Source of the DNA: an uncultured Clostridia bacterium
Lineage (GTDB): Bacteria; Bacillota; Clostridia; Christensenellales; Borkfalkiaceae
Direction: 5' to 3'
DNA length: 33,032 bases
Assembly (NCBI GenBank): GCA_947630035.1
Contig: CANRFW010000007.1
Location: 1-33,032, forward strand
In this document: piece after piece, positions 23,839 to 31,226 of the stretch
Numbering within the stretch: position 1 is the first letter of the stretch
Layout of the letters: every line of letters starts with the position of its first letter
Position numbers and translations under genes: made by a program
The notes under the pieces: generated by a model
Databases searched by the model: none
The model's input: only the letters and a program-made list of their open reading frames with translations
Told to the model about the DNA's origin: nothing

Positions 23839-25291
23839 GGAAAAACTCCGCGTAGAACGCGGCAGCCCTCTTGTATTTTACGAACATTTCGCCGTAAAAC
23901 TGCGTACGGGCGGGGTCGGGATAGGTCTCCCCCGTCTTCTTTCCGCAGCGGCGGATCCCCTCGTCGAGGGTAGAAAAGAAGCCCGCGGCAACCGCGGCGC
24001 ACACCGCGGAGCCGAAGGACGAATCGTTGTTTTCGGTTGTCACGAGGACGAGATCGAGGACGTCGGCAAGGATCTGCCGCCAGAGATCGCTCTTCGCCCC
24101 GCCGCCGATCGCGTAGGCGCGTCCCCCGAGGCGTACCCCCTTTTCGAGGAGGTACCGCTTGCAGTCGAGGAGACTCATCGCCACGCCCTCCATGACGGCG
24201 CGGGCAAAGTGCCCCTTGCCGTGTTCCGCCGAGACGCCGAGGAACCCACCGCGGAGGAGGGGATCGGAATAGGGCGTGATCTCGCCGCGGAGATAGGGAT
24301 GGAAGAGTAGCCCGCCGCTTCCCGCGGGGACTTCGGCTGCGAGCCCGTCGAACTCCCTGTAGCTTCCGCCGAAGGTATCGCGCAGCCAGCGGAGAGACGC
24401 CGCCGCCGACTTCGTCCCGCTCCCGGGATAATACAGCCCGCTCTTCAAGTGGGAGTAATTGAGAATGCTCTTATCGGGATAGATGCGGTCGTCCACCGTG
24501 CAGATCCTGCCCGCCGTGGCGAGTTTGACCGTCATATCCCCCTTGTTTACGCCGCCCGCCGCGAACACTTCCATGACGGTGTCCGTCGCGCCGCAGATGA
24601 CTTTCGTCCTCTCCGAAAGCCCCGTCTCCCGCGCAACGGCGGGGAGTACGGTGCCGACTTCCTCCATCGGTTCGACGATGCGGGGCATGTTTTCCTTCCG
24701 AAGCCCGACAATGCCGAGGAGGTGTTCGTCCCACTCCTTTTTATCGAAATCGAGGAGCATGCTCCCCTCTGCCTCGATGCGGTCGGTGACGAAGTCCCCC
24801 GTAAACTTTCTGCGGACGTAGTCCTTGGCGAACACGACTTTTCTTACCCGCGCGAATGCCTCGGGGAAGTTGTTTTTAAGGTATAAGATCTCGGGCAGAG
24901 ACCACACGGTATCGACGCGGTGCCTGCACTTTCGGAAGATCTCGTCGCCGTAGCGCTCTTCGAGGAACGCCTTCTCGCGGTAGGAGCGGGTGTCCGTCCA
25001 ATAGATCGCGGGAGCGACGGGCACGAACTGCCCGTCCGTCAGAACGGCGGTGTGCGTCGCCGCGTCGAAACAGATGCAGGCGATGTCCTCGCCGCGGAAC
25101 CCCATGCCGAGAACGGCGCAGATATTCGCGCATGCGGCTCGGTACCAATCCTCGGGGTCCTGCTCCGCCCTGCCGTCCCCGCCGTAGTCGGTGGGATACT
25201 CGGAGGACGCCGTCGCGACGACCCTGCCGCGCTCGTCTATGAGCGTAGCTTTCCCCGAGCCGCCGCCGAAATCGATTCCCAATGCGTACAT
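23828..25291 (-). CDS. FGGY-family carbohydrate kinase (xylulokinase-like)
   Basis: 487 residues, the usual length. LGIDFGGGSGKATLID (4-19) is the N-terminal phosphate-binding motif. YWTDTR (97-102) and CGATDTVMEVFAAGG (233-247, Asp237 the expected catalytic base) follow, then the C-terminal ATPase fold with ARAVMEGVAMSLLDCKRYL and IGGGAKSDLWRQILADVL. It phosphorylates a sugar or polyol with ATP. Xylulokinase is the nearest general description, but FGGY specificity is not readable. It sits 86 bases after the IolB-like gene, the widest gap in the operon; that gap shows no clear promoter or terminator. Confidence 0.87.
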   Translation of the reverse strand: MYALGIDFGGGSGKATLIDERGRVVATASSEYPTDYGGDGRAEQDPEDWYRAACANICAVLGMGFRGEDIACICFDAATHTAVLTDGQFVPVAPAIYWTDTRSYREKAFLEERYGDEIFRKCRHRVDTVWSLPEILYLKNNFPEAFARVRKVVFAKDYVRRKFTGDFVTDRIEAEGSMLLDFDKKEWDEHLLGIVGLRKENMPRIVEPMEEVGTVLPAVARETGLSERTKVICGATDTVMEVFAAGGVNKGDMTVKLATAGRICTVDDRIYPDKSILNYSHLKSGLYYPGSGTKSAAASLRWLRDTFGGSYREFDGLAAEVPAGSGGLLFHPYLRGEITPYSDPLLRGGFLGVSAEHGKGHFARAVMEGVAMSLLDCKRYLLEKGVRLGGRAYAIGGGAKSDLWRQILADVLDLVLVTTENNDSSFGSAVCAAVAAGFFSTLDEGIRRCGKKTGETYPDPARTQFYGEMFVKYKRAAAFYAEFFHEK

Positions 25292-25377
25292 AGTTGCTCC
25301 CTTCCCATTCGGGATTTTCTCCCGTCTCTTTTAAGAAGCTCCCCGTGTTTTCCGCCGCCCTCTCCCTGAAAGGACGG

Positions 25378-26169
25378 TTATTTTGTCATCCACTTATGCG
25401 CCTCTTCGGTGACGCTTAAAAGCCCGCGGCGCTTGCCCGCCATGATCCAGAGGCAATAGTTACGGTATCCGGGCGCCACCGTGAAGGGATGGTAGCCCTT
25501 GGGGATCTCCACAAAGTCTCCCGTCTTTACCCTGTACGCCTCGTCGATCGTGCCGTCCGACGTGTAGACCATCTGCACGCCGAAGCCCTGCGGCTTATCG
25601 AATTCGAAGTAGTAGATCTCGTCGAGGAAGGCTTCGGGCGGGGCATCCACGTCGTGCTTGTGGGGCGGGAAACTCGCCCAGCTGCCGTCTTTCACCCAGA
25701 ACTCCCCGATATAGAGTTTGTCCGCGGGCACCGTCTCGGGGAAGGTGAACGCCACTTCGCGCACATACGCCCCCTTGCCGAAGGTACTCATCGCCACGTC
25801 CTTTGCGCGGGTGCAGACGGCGGGGTGATCCTTTTCGGCGCGTGCCTTGCATACGCAGATCTTCACGTCTCCCCCCACGGCCGTCACCGTAAAGGGCTTG
25901 TTCCTGCCGACATAGACGGACTCCGCCGCCGTGCCGTCGAACACGCTCTTGCGCACGCCGACCTTGGGGAAGGAGAATCCCTCGCCCTCTACCGAACACG
26001 TCCCGTAAAGGACGATGAGAACAAACTCCTTGCCCGGTTCGTCGACCGTATAACTCGTCCCGTCCGCAAGTTTGAGCATGTCCGCCTCCTCATAGGTGAG
26101 GGGGCTGTTGCGCTCCGTGACGATGTGTTCGTAGCCGTATTTTTCGCTGTACCTTTTCAAGAGATCCAT
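25378..26169 (-). CDS. IolB-like sugar-acid isomerase (5-deoxy-glucuronate isomerase family, double cupin)
   Basis: 263 residues, close to the typical 260-270. The C-terminal cupin is well conserved: WASFPPHKHD (164-173, ligands His170 and His172), EIYYFEF (184-190, Glu184), GFGVQMVYTSDGTIDE (195-210), GYHPFTVAPGYRNYCLWIMAG (225-245, His227). IolB converts 5-deoxy-D-glucuronate to 2-deoxy-5-keto-gluconate in myo-inositol breakdown, just upstream of an IolC kinase and IolJ aldolase, and PfkB and class II aldolase genes are in this operon. IolG, IolE and IolD are absent, so the real substrate may be another deoxy-uronate. It lies 13 bases after the Fe-S gene. Confidence 0.85.
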   Translation of the reverse strand: MDLLKRYSEKYGYEHIVTERNSPLTYEEADMLKLADGTSYTVDEPGKEFVLIVLYGTCSVEGEGFSFPKVGVRKSVFDGTAAESVYVGRNKPFTVTAVGGDVKICVCKARAEKDHPAVCTRAKDVAMSTFGKGAYVREVAFTFPETVPADKLYIGEFWVKDGSWASFPPHKHDVDAPPEAFLDEIYYFEFDKPQGFGVQMVYTSDGTIDEAYRVKTGDFVEIPKGYHPFTVAPGYRNYCLWIMAGKRRGLLSVTEEAHKWMTK

Positions 26170-26182
26170 ATCTTCCTCCCGT

Positions 26183-27262
26183 TTACAGATTTTCGAGCAG
26201 CATTTCTTCGACGGAGATCACGCGGGAGCCTTCGGGACAGGTCTCCTTGAGAAGGACATATTCCGCGGGATTTTCCGTGACGACCGTGCGGCATTCCATG
26301 TTGTTTGCGTTCTCCCACCGCTTGAGGGCAACGGCGCGCTGCACTTCGGGCATATAGGTACGCATGACGAGGTGCCCCGCAAGATTCGCCTCCTTCCCGA
26401 AAAGCAGCATCTCCCTGTTCTCGCCGGCGCACTCCACGAGGCTGCGCACCGTCTCCGTGTCGTCGAGATCGCGCGCATAGGCGTAGTTATCCTGCACGGT
26501 GTAGACGTTCTTCCCCTTCTTCACGCCGAGCTTTTTGCCGCGGATAAGGCCGAGCAGGAAGGCGTTGAAGCCGACGATCTCCGCATGTACCCCGATCCCC
26601 CACTCCTTGTATTCGTGGAGGAGGAGCTTGAGGTCCGCGGGGTCGTACACCACCACGGTGCGGTAGCCGTTCAGGATCTTCGCGCACGCCTCCGCCGCCG
26701 CGCGGGTCTCCTCCGTCTTGCCCGTGAGGAACCACATGGCAGCGCCCGTATCGCATGCCTTTTCGTCGAGCGCGGCCTCAACTCCCGCACGGGAGAGAAG
26801 GTCCAGCGCCTCTTTGACGCAACCGGGGGCGCAATAGAGCGCATCTTGCCCTGCGAGGAAGAGGGTCCCGCTCTTTTTGCCGAAGAGCGGGGAAAGGCTC
26901 CCGTCCGCCTTCGCGCCGTACACGTTGCCCGTCTCCGCATATTTTTTGAGAAGGTCTGCGATATAGGGCGGGATGCACCCTTCGAGGACGGCCTGCGTCT
27001 TCACCGTCTGCACAAATTCCTTGGGGTCGAACCCCGTCATGCAGTTGTTCGTGCATGCGCCGCAGAGACTGCATTCATAGAGATTGTCGACGACGTTTTC
27101 GAGCTTCTCCGCCCCTCTTGAGACCATGGAGACGGCGAGAGCGCGGGCGCGGGCCGTATTCCGCTCCTGCCCCGTGGCGTTCCCGATGGGACACACATGG
27201 CGGCACATCCAGCAGAATCTGCAGTTGTCGAGGATATAATTCGTGTTTTCACTCACTCTCAT
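26183..27262 (-). CDS. [4Fe-4S] electron-transfer protein (GlpC/LutA/GlcF-like)
   Basis: 359 residues. Two classical [4Fe-4S] motifs sit at the N-terminus: C14-C17-C20-C24 (CRFCWMCRHVCPIG) and C64-C67-C70-C74 (CSLCGACTNNCMTGFDP). The C-terminal two thirds match the position of the CCG domains of GlpC/GlcF-type proteins, but only a few cysteines (CAPGC) are visible and the repeated CCG motif is not, so that part is degenerate or distinct. There is no membrane segment. Lying 15 bases after the FAD oxidase and upstream of a fused ETF, it probably wires the oxidase to its acceptor, as in lactate or glycolate oxidase complexes. Confidence 0.83.
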   Translation of the reverse strand: MRVSENTNYILDNCRFCWMCRHVCPIGNATGQERNTARARALAVSMVSRGAEKLENVVDNLYECSLCGACTNNCMTGFDPKEFVQTVKTQAVLEGCIPPYIADLLKKYAETGNVYGAKADGSLSPLFGKKSGTLFLAGQDALYCAPGCVKEALDLLSRAGVEAALDEKACDTGAAMWFLTGKTEETRAAAEACAKILNGYRTVVVYDPADLKLLLHEYKEWGIGVHAEIVGFNAFLLGLIRGKKLGVKKGKNVYTVQDNYAYARDLDDTETVRSLVECAGENREMLLFGKEANLAGHLVMRTYMPEVQRAVALKRWENANNMECRTVVTENPAEYVLLKETCPEGSRVISVEEMLLENL

Positions 27263-27277
27263 GATTTCTCTCCCTTT

Positions 27278-28702
27278 TTATAATCCGAGCTTGAACGGGT
27301 TCATGATGCCGTTGGGATCGAGAGACTTTTTCAGCCCCTCAAAGACCTGCATCGCCGGACCGTATTGTTCCTTCATCAGTCTGCCGAGCTTGAGGCCGAC
27401 GCCGTGGTGATCGTTGACGACGCCGCCGTTCTCGAGCGCCGCCCTCACGCCGACCGACCAGATCCTGTTGTGCAGGCGCATCGCCTCCGCGGGATCTTCG
27501 GGCACGAATTCCTTTTCGACGATGAACCGGTCGTATACCATACACCCCCACTCGTACCAATGGGAGAAGTGCGCGATGAACTTCACATGCTCGAACTGCG
27601 TCTCGATGGCCTTCTTCATCGCCCAATAGATCTTCTCGATCTTATCGTAGGGCGCGATCGTATCCATGGTGCCGAACATCTGCGGAATATCGAGCATGTG
27701 CCCCGGGTAGAAGAAGGTGATCTTCTCCTTCCACCACTTCTCGCCGTATTCGCTCCCGAGGTCCTCCGCCCCGTATTTCCCGAAGACGGAAAGCACGATC
27801 TTCTCTTCCACCTCCACGAGTTCCTTCGGCCCCTCGTAGGCAAGCGTCATGAAGGCGCCGGGCTTCTGCACGCCCACGATCTTTTTGATGAGCGAGACCG
27901 TCTCCGCCTCGTCGAAGAGCCGCATGACGCTCGGCTTGAATTTCTGCAGAACTTCCTTTGCCGCAAGGAAAGCGGAGTGCATGTCCTTAAAGAGGAACCC
28001 GCGGAACTTGCGCGATTCGGGCTGCTCGTAGATCCGCATCTGCGCCTTCGTGATGATGCCGAGCGTCCCCTCCGAGCCGATGAAGATCTGGTTGAGGTCG
28101 GGCCCCGCCGCATGCTTGGGCGCGGGAGACGTCTCGATAATGTCGCCGTTCGGAAGCACCACTTCGAGCTTTAACGCCATGTCGTCGATCTTGCCGTATT
28201 TGGTGGAGACGACGCCGATGCCGCGGTGCGCGAGGAATCCGCCAACCGTGGAGCAGGTGAGCGAGGAGGGATAGTGCATGGTGGTACACCCCTTTTCGTT
28301 CGCCGCCCACTCGACGTGCTTATAGATGGCGCCCGCCCCGCACTCGACATACATGGAATCGGTGTTCACATCATAGATTTTATCCATGCGCTTCGTATCG
28401 AGGACGATGCCCCCCGCAACGGGAATGGCGCCGCCCTGCGTGCCGCCGCCCCCGCCCCATGTGGTGACGGGGATCTTGTAGTAGTTTGCGATCTTCAGAA
28501 CCTTGGAAACTTCCTGCGCATCCTTGGGGGAGACGACGAAATCCGCCTCGGGCATTCTCCTGCCCCTGTCCGCCCACATCCTCGAGAGCCAGAAATAGTC
28601 CACGCTGTGCGTGACCCTGTCGATCTCCTTGGTTGAACAATTCTCCCTCCCGATTGCATCCTCAAGTTCCGTCAGTACCTGCGTGAATAAGAAATCGTTC
28701 AT
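27278..28702 (-). CDS. FAD-linked oxidase of the GlcD / alkyl-DHAP synthase (AGPS-like) family
   Basis: 474 residues. The PCMH-type FAD domain is marked by TWGGGGGTQGGAIPVAGGIVLDT (81-103), CSTVGGFLAHRGIGVVSTKYG (150-170) and GSEGTLGIITKA (about 210). The C-terminal cap has FSHWYEWGCMVYDRF, NDHHGVG (430-436) and DPNGIMNPFK, patterns nearer to AGPS than to classical GlcD or D-lactate dehydrogenase. Such proteins oxidise a 2-hydroxy acid or related alcohol through FAD; with the Fe-S protein and fused ETF here, a dehydrogenase role is more likely than ether-lipid synthesis. First gene of the operon, preceded by GAGGT and a clear promoter. Confidence 0.87.
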   Translation of the reverse strand: MNDFLFTQVLTELEDAIGRENCSTKEIDRVTHSVDYFWLSRMWADRGRRMPEADFVVSPKDAQEVSKVLKIANYYKIPVTTWGGGGGTQGGAIPVAGGIVLDTKRMDKIYDVNTDSMYVECGAGAIYKHVEWAANEKGCTTMHYPSSLTCSTVGGFLAHRGIGVVSTKYGKIDDMALKLEVVLPNGDIIETSPAPKHAAGPDLNQIFIGSEGTLGIITKAQMRIYEQPESRKFRGFLFKDMHSAFLAAKEVLQKFKPSVMRLFDEAETVSLIKKIVGVQKPGAFMTLAYEGPKELVEVEEKIVLSVFGKYGAEDLGSEYGEKWWKEKITFFYPGHMLDIPQMFGTMDTIAPYDKIEKIYWAMKKAIETQFEHVKFIAHFSHWYEWGCMVYDRFIVEKEFVPEDPAEAMRLHNRIWSVGVRAALENGGVVNDHHGVGLKLGRLMKEQYGPAMQVFEGLKKSLDPNGIMNPFKLGL

Positions 28703-28750
28703 GATTACCTCGTAAAAAATTTTTATTTTTTCAGCGTTTCTCTTGGCTAC

Positions 28751-28779
28751 ATTATAACACTATATGAAAATTTTTTCAA
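28751..28779 (-). promoter_or_regulatory. Promoter of the eight-gene catabolic operon
   Basis: On the minus strand TTGAAA (28779-28774), a 17-base spacer, then a perfect TATAAT (28756-28751), about 50 bases before the first start codon. Confidence 0.8.
28765..28778. promoter_or_regulatory. Candidate RpiR operator overlapping the catabolic promoter
   Basis: TGAAAA-TT-TTTTCA is a 6-2-6 palindrome covering the -35 box and much of the spacer; binding there would block RNA polymerase. TGAAA/TTTCA half-sites suit RpiR-family regulators, and an RpiR gene is divergent. A similar imperfect site (GTGAAAATTTTTTTGAAC) lies near 28816-28833. AT-richness makes chance matches possible. Confidence 0.45.
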
Positions 28780-28882
28780 CTGTTTCGCGAAAAAAAATTA
28801 AAAAATTTTTCCGGCGTGAAAATTTTTTTGAACATTCGGAGCGTTTGGCGCAAGTCGGCGAAAAAATAAAACCGAAAAAGAA

Positions 28883-28911
28883 TTTACTTTTTCCGAGTAT
28901 TGTGATATAAT
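28883..28911 (+). promoter_or_regulatory. Promoter of the RpiR regulator gene
   Basis: TTTACT (28883-28888), a 17-base spacer, then a perfect TATAAT (28906-28911), about 50 bases before the start codon. Confidence 0.65.
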
Positions 28912-28960
28912 ACGATAAAATAAGGTCTCGTAAAAAAATTTTTTTCGGATAAGGGTACCG

Positions 28961-29815
28961 ATGGATAACACACTTTTGGATATCAAGATCCTCTACGACA
29001 AGATGAGCGTCTCCGAAAAGAAGGTCGCCGACTTTCTTTCGAGCAAGCCCTATGCCGTCCCCTCTATGACCATTTCGCAGCTCGCGGAGACCTGCGGCGT
29101 GAGCGAGGCGACGATCGTCCGTTTCACAAAACGGGTCGGTCTCGGCGGGTATCAGCAGCTCCGTATCGCCTTTGCGCAGGTGAGCGGAAGTCCCATAAAC
29201 GAGGGCATCACCGTTACCGATTCCCCCTATGATATCTACTCGAAGATCTGCAACGATATCTATTGCTCTCTCGAGAAGACGAGGGGCGCACTCGACGCGG
29301 AGCAGATGCAGAAGGCGTGCGACATGATCATCGCCGCGGAGGATATCCTCGTGTTCGGGCTGGGGAACTCCGCCGCGATCGCGCAGGACGCCTCCCACAA
29401 GCTCTTCCGCCTCGGCCTCAACGCGCACTTCTTCACCGACAACCACATGCAGGCCATCGCCGCCTCGCACACCTCGGATAAGAGCCTCATCATCGGCATC
29501 TCCCACTCGGGGAGAACGCGCGACATTGTGGAATCCATAGAGCTTGGCAAGCAGAACGGGGCCAAGTCGATCGCCATCACGAACTGCGAGAAGTCGCCCA
29601 TCAGCAGGGTGTGCGACGCCGTCCTGTATACCGCGTCCGACGAGACCAACTACCGCGTCCTCGGACTTTCCTCCCGCCATGCGCAAATGGCGATCGTGGA
29701 CTCCGTCTATTCCTACCTCGTGTGCCACCTCGAGCAGTCGAAGGAATATATCTACCGCACGGAGACCGCCGTCGCCCCCAAGCGCTATCCGCAAAAGAAA
29801 GAGCGGAAATCGTAA
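28961..29815 (+). CDS. MurR/RpiR-family transcriptional regulator
   Basis: 284 residues. The N-terminal 80 residues are the RpiR helix-turn-helix domain (KKVADFLSSKPYAVPSMTISQLAETCGVSEATIVRFTKRVGL...). Residues about 125-245 are a SIS sugar-phosphate-binding domain (DILVFGLGNSAAIAQDASHKLFRLG, IGISHSGRTRDIVESIELGKQNGAKSIAITN). RpiR proteins sense a phosphosugar and repress or activate adjacent catabolic genes. It is divergent from the eight-gene operon across a 258-base AT-rich gap containing a palindrome at the operon's promoter, so it very likely controls that operon, with a phosphorylated intermediate of the pathway as the probable signal. Confidence 0.92.
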   Translation: MDNTLLDIKILYDKMSVSEKKVADFLSSKPYAVPSMTISQLAETCGVSEATIVRFTKRVGLGGYQQLRIAFAQVSGSPINEGITVTDSPYDIYSKICNDIYCSLEKTRGALDAEQMQKACDMIIAAEDILVFGLGNSAAIAQDASHKLFRLGLNAHFFTDNHMQAIAASHTSDKSLIIGISHSGRTRDIVESIELGKQNGAKSIAITNCEKSPISRVCDAVLYTASDETNYRVLGLSSRHAQMAIVDSVYSYLVCHLEQSKEYIYRTETAVAPKRYPQKKERKS

Positions 29816-29837
29816 CACTTCGCAAAAAAATATGTTT

Positions 29838-29866
29838 CCCCCGCTTTCCGAGGCGGGGGATTTTTC
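29838..29866 (+). terminator. Terminator of the RpiR gene
   Basis: CCCCCGC/GGGGGCG-type 7-bp stem (29838-29844 with 29853-29859), 8-base loop, followed by ATTTTT, about 20 bases after the stop. Confidence 0.85.
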
Positions 29867-29959
29867 ATGGGGCGGAGGAGCTATACCTATTTATATATAA
29901 GTATCTTTTCGGCTCCGTCCGACCGGGGGCGCGTTTTTCGCACCCCATGTAGCGTTTTT

Positions 29960-29979
29960 GCCCGTATACGGGCTTTTTT
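29960..29979 (+). terminator. Second plus-strand terminator hairpin
   Basis: GCCCG-TATA-CGGGC followed by TTTTTT. It lies downstream of the RpiR terminator with no gene between and probably insulates the convergent GAPDH gene. The preceding GCACCCCATGTAGCG resembles GCACCCCATGTCGCG at about 19088, another short shared intergenic segment. Confidence 0.7.
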
Positions 29980-29986
29980 CGGGCAC

Positions 29987-30015
29987 GAAAAAAGAGCGGG
30001 GATCGCCCGCTCTTT
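29987..30015 (-). terminator. Terminator of the GAPDH gene
   Basis: A 10-bp stem AAAGAGCGGG/CCCGCTCTTT (29991-30000 with 30006-30015) with a 5-base loop. On the minus strand it is followed by TTT beyond the stem. It lies 11 bases after the stop codon. Confidence 0.85.
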
Positions 30016-30025
30016 CCGGTTCTTT

Positions 30026-31048
30026 TTACAGGGTCGCGAAATACTTGATCGTGCGGACCATCTGCGAGGTGTAGCTGTTCTCGTTGTCGTACCACGAAAC
30101 GACCTGCACCTGATAGGTATCGTCGTCGATCTTGGTGACCATGGTCTGGGTCGCATCGAAGAGAGAGCCGTAGGTGATGCCGATCACGTCGGAGGAGACG
30201 ATCTGCTCTTCGGTATAGCCGAAGGACTTGGAAGCAGCCGCCTTCATCGCCGCGTTGATGCTGTCCTTGGTGACTTCCTTGCCTTTGACGACGGCGACGA
30301 GGATGGTCGTGGAGCCGGTGGGCACGGGAACGCGCTGTGCGCTGCCGATGAGTTTGCCGTTGAGGGCGGGGATGACAAGCCCGATCGCCTTCGCGGCACC
30401 CGTGGAGTTGGGAACGATGTTGACGGCCGCCGCGCGCGCTCTTCTGAGGTCACCCTTGCGGTGAGGCCCGTCGAGAACCATCTGGTCGCCCGTGTAGGCG
30501 TGAACGGTGGTCATGATGCCCGAGACGATGGGATACGCCTTGTTGAGGGCGTCCGCCATGGGGGCGAGGCAGTTGGTGGTGCAGGAAGCGGCGGAGATGA
30601 TGGTATCCTCGGGCTTGAGCGTCTTCTCGTTGACGCCGTAGACAATGGTAGGCAGGTCGTTGCCCGCGGGAGCGGAGATGACGACCTTCTTCGCGCCTGC
30701 ATCGATATGGGCCTGCGCCTTTTCCTTCTTGGTGTAGAAGCCGGTGCATTCGAGGACGACGTCTACGTCGAGTTCCTTCCAAGGCAGGTTGACGGCCTCT
30801 TTCTCCTTATAGATCTTGATGGTGGTGCCCTTAACGGTGATCGTGCCCTCTTCGTCGTTCGCGGAGACGGTGTCCGCATAGGCGTATCTGCCCTGCGCGC
30901 TGTCGTACTTCAGAAGGTGCGCGAGCATGGTGGGGCTTGTCAGGTCGTTGATGGCGACGATCTCGTAACCCTTCGCGCCGAACATCTGGCGGAATGCGAG
31001 ACGGCCGATGCGACCGAAACCGTTGATTGCTACTCTGACGTTTGCCAT
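30026..31048 (-). CDS. gap: Glyceraldehyde-3-phosphate dehydrogenase, type I, NAD-dependent
   Basis: 340 residues from ATG 31048, chosen because GGAGGA lies ten bases upstream and [21 protein letters not shown] is the canonical N-terminus; the frame extends to 31075 without support. Asp35 in VAINDL indicates NAD preference. The active site [13 protein letters not shown] places catalytic Cys156. The C-terminus has the usual [15 protein letters not shown]. It oxidises glyceraldehyde-3-phosphate with phosphate to 1,3-bisphosphoglycerate in glycolysis. It stands alone with its own promoter and terminator, without pgk or tpi, and would receive trioses from the aldolase of the neighbouring operon. 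Confidence 0.98.
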   Translation of the reverse strand: MANVRVAINGFGRIGRLAFRQMFGAKGYEIVAINDLTSPTMLAHLLKYDSAQGRYAYADTVSANDEEGTITVKGTTIKIYKEKEAVNLPWKELDVDVVLECTGFYTKKEKAQAHIDAGAKKVVISAPAGNDLPTIVYGVNEKTLKPEDTIISAASCTTNCLAPMADALNKAYPIVSGIMTTVHAYTGDQMVLDGPHRKGDLRRARAAAVNIVPNSTGAAKAIGLVIPALNGKLIGSAQRVPVPTGSTTILVAVVKGKEVTKDSINAAMKAAASKSFGYTEEQIVSSDVIGITYGSLFDATQTMVTKIDDDTYQVQVVSWYDNENSYTSQMVRTIKYFATL

Positions 31049-31106
31049 AATGATGAATTCCTCCGATTCTTTCATTGACGGATCTTACCGTCTTTTTCCA
31101 AACCTT

Positions 31107-31135
31107 ATTTTACCATATTCCACGGCTTCCGTCAA
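31107..31135 (-). promoter_or_regulatory. Promoter of the GAPDH gene
   Basis: On the minus strand TTGACG (31135-31130), 17 bases, TAAAAT (31112-31107), about 60 bases before the start codon. A long T/A tract lies just upstream (31139-31155), which could act as an UP element. Confidence 0.7.
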
Positions 31136-31194
31136 TGCTTTTTTTTGTTTTTTTTGTCTGACGGAAATTTTCGTGCAAATTGCCCGCAACGAAC

Positions 31195-31223
31195 AACCCC
31201 CGCGCGCAAAAGGCACGGGGGTT
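31195..31223 (-). terminator. Possible terminator of the small membrane-protein gene
   Basis: AACCCCCG (31195-31202) pairs with CGGGGGTT (31216-31223) around a 13-base loop, four bases beyond the stop of the membrane-protein gene. The following minus-strand sequence GTTCGTT is a poor T tract, so termination may be weak. Confidence 0.5.
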
Positions 31224-31226
31224 CGT

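Noticed and set aside
22318-23973. A 551-codon plus-strand frame antisense to the fused ETF
   Set aside because: Arg/Gly/Pro-rich with no motif; the ETF motifs on the minus strand are unambiguous.
31049-31075. Nine-residue N-terminal extension of GAPDH
   Set aside because: The extension contains the ribosome site GGAGGA of the true start, and the canonical GAPDH N-terminus begins at 31048.
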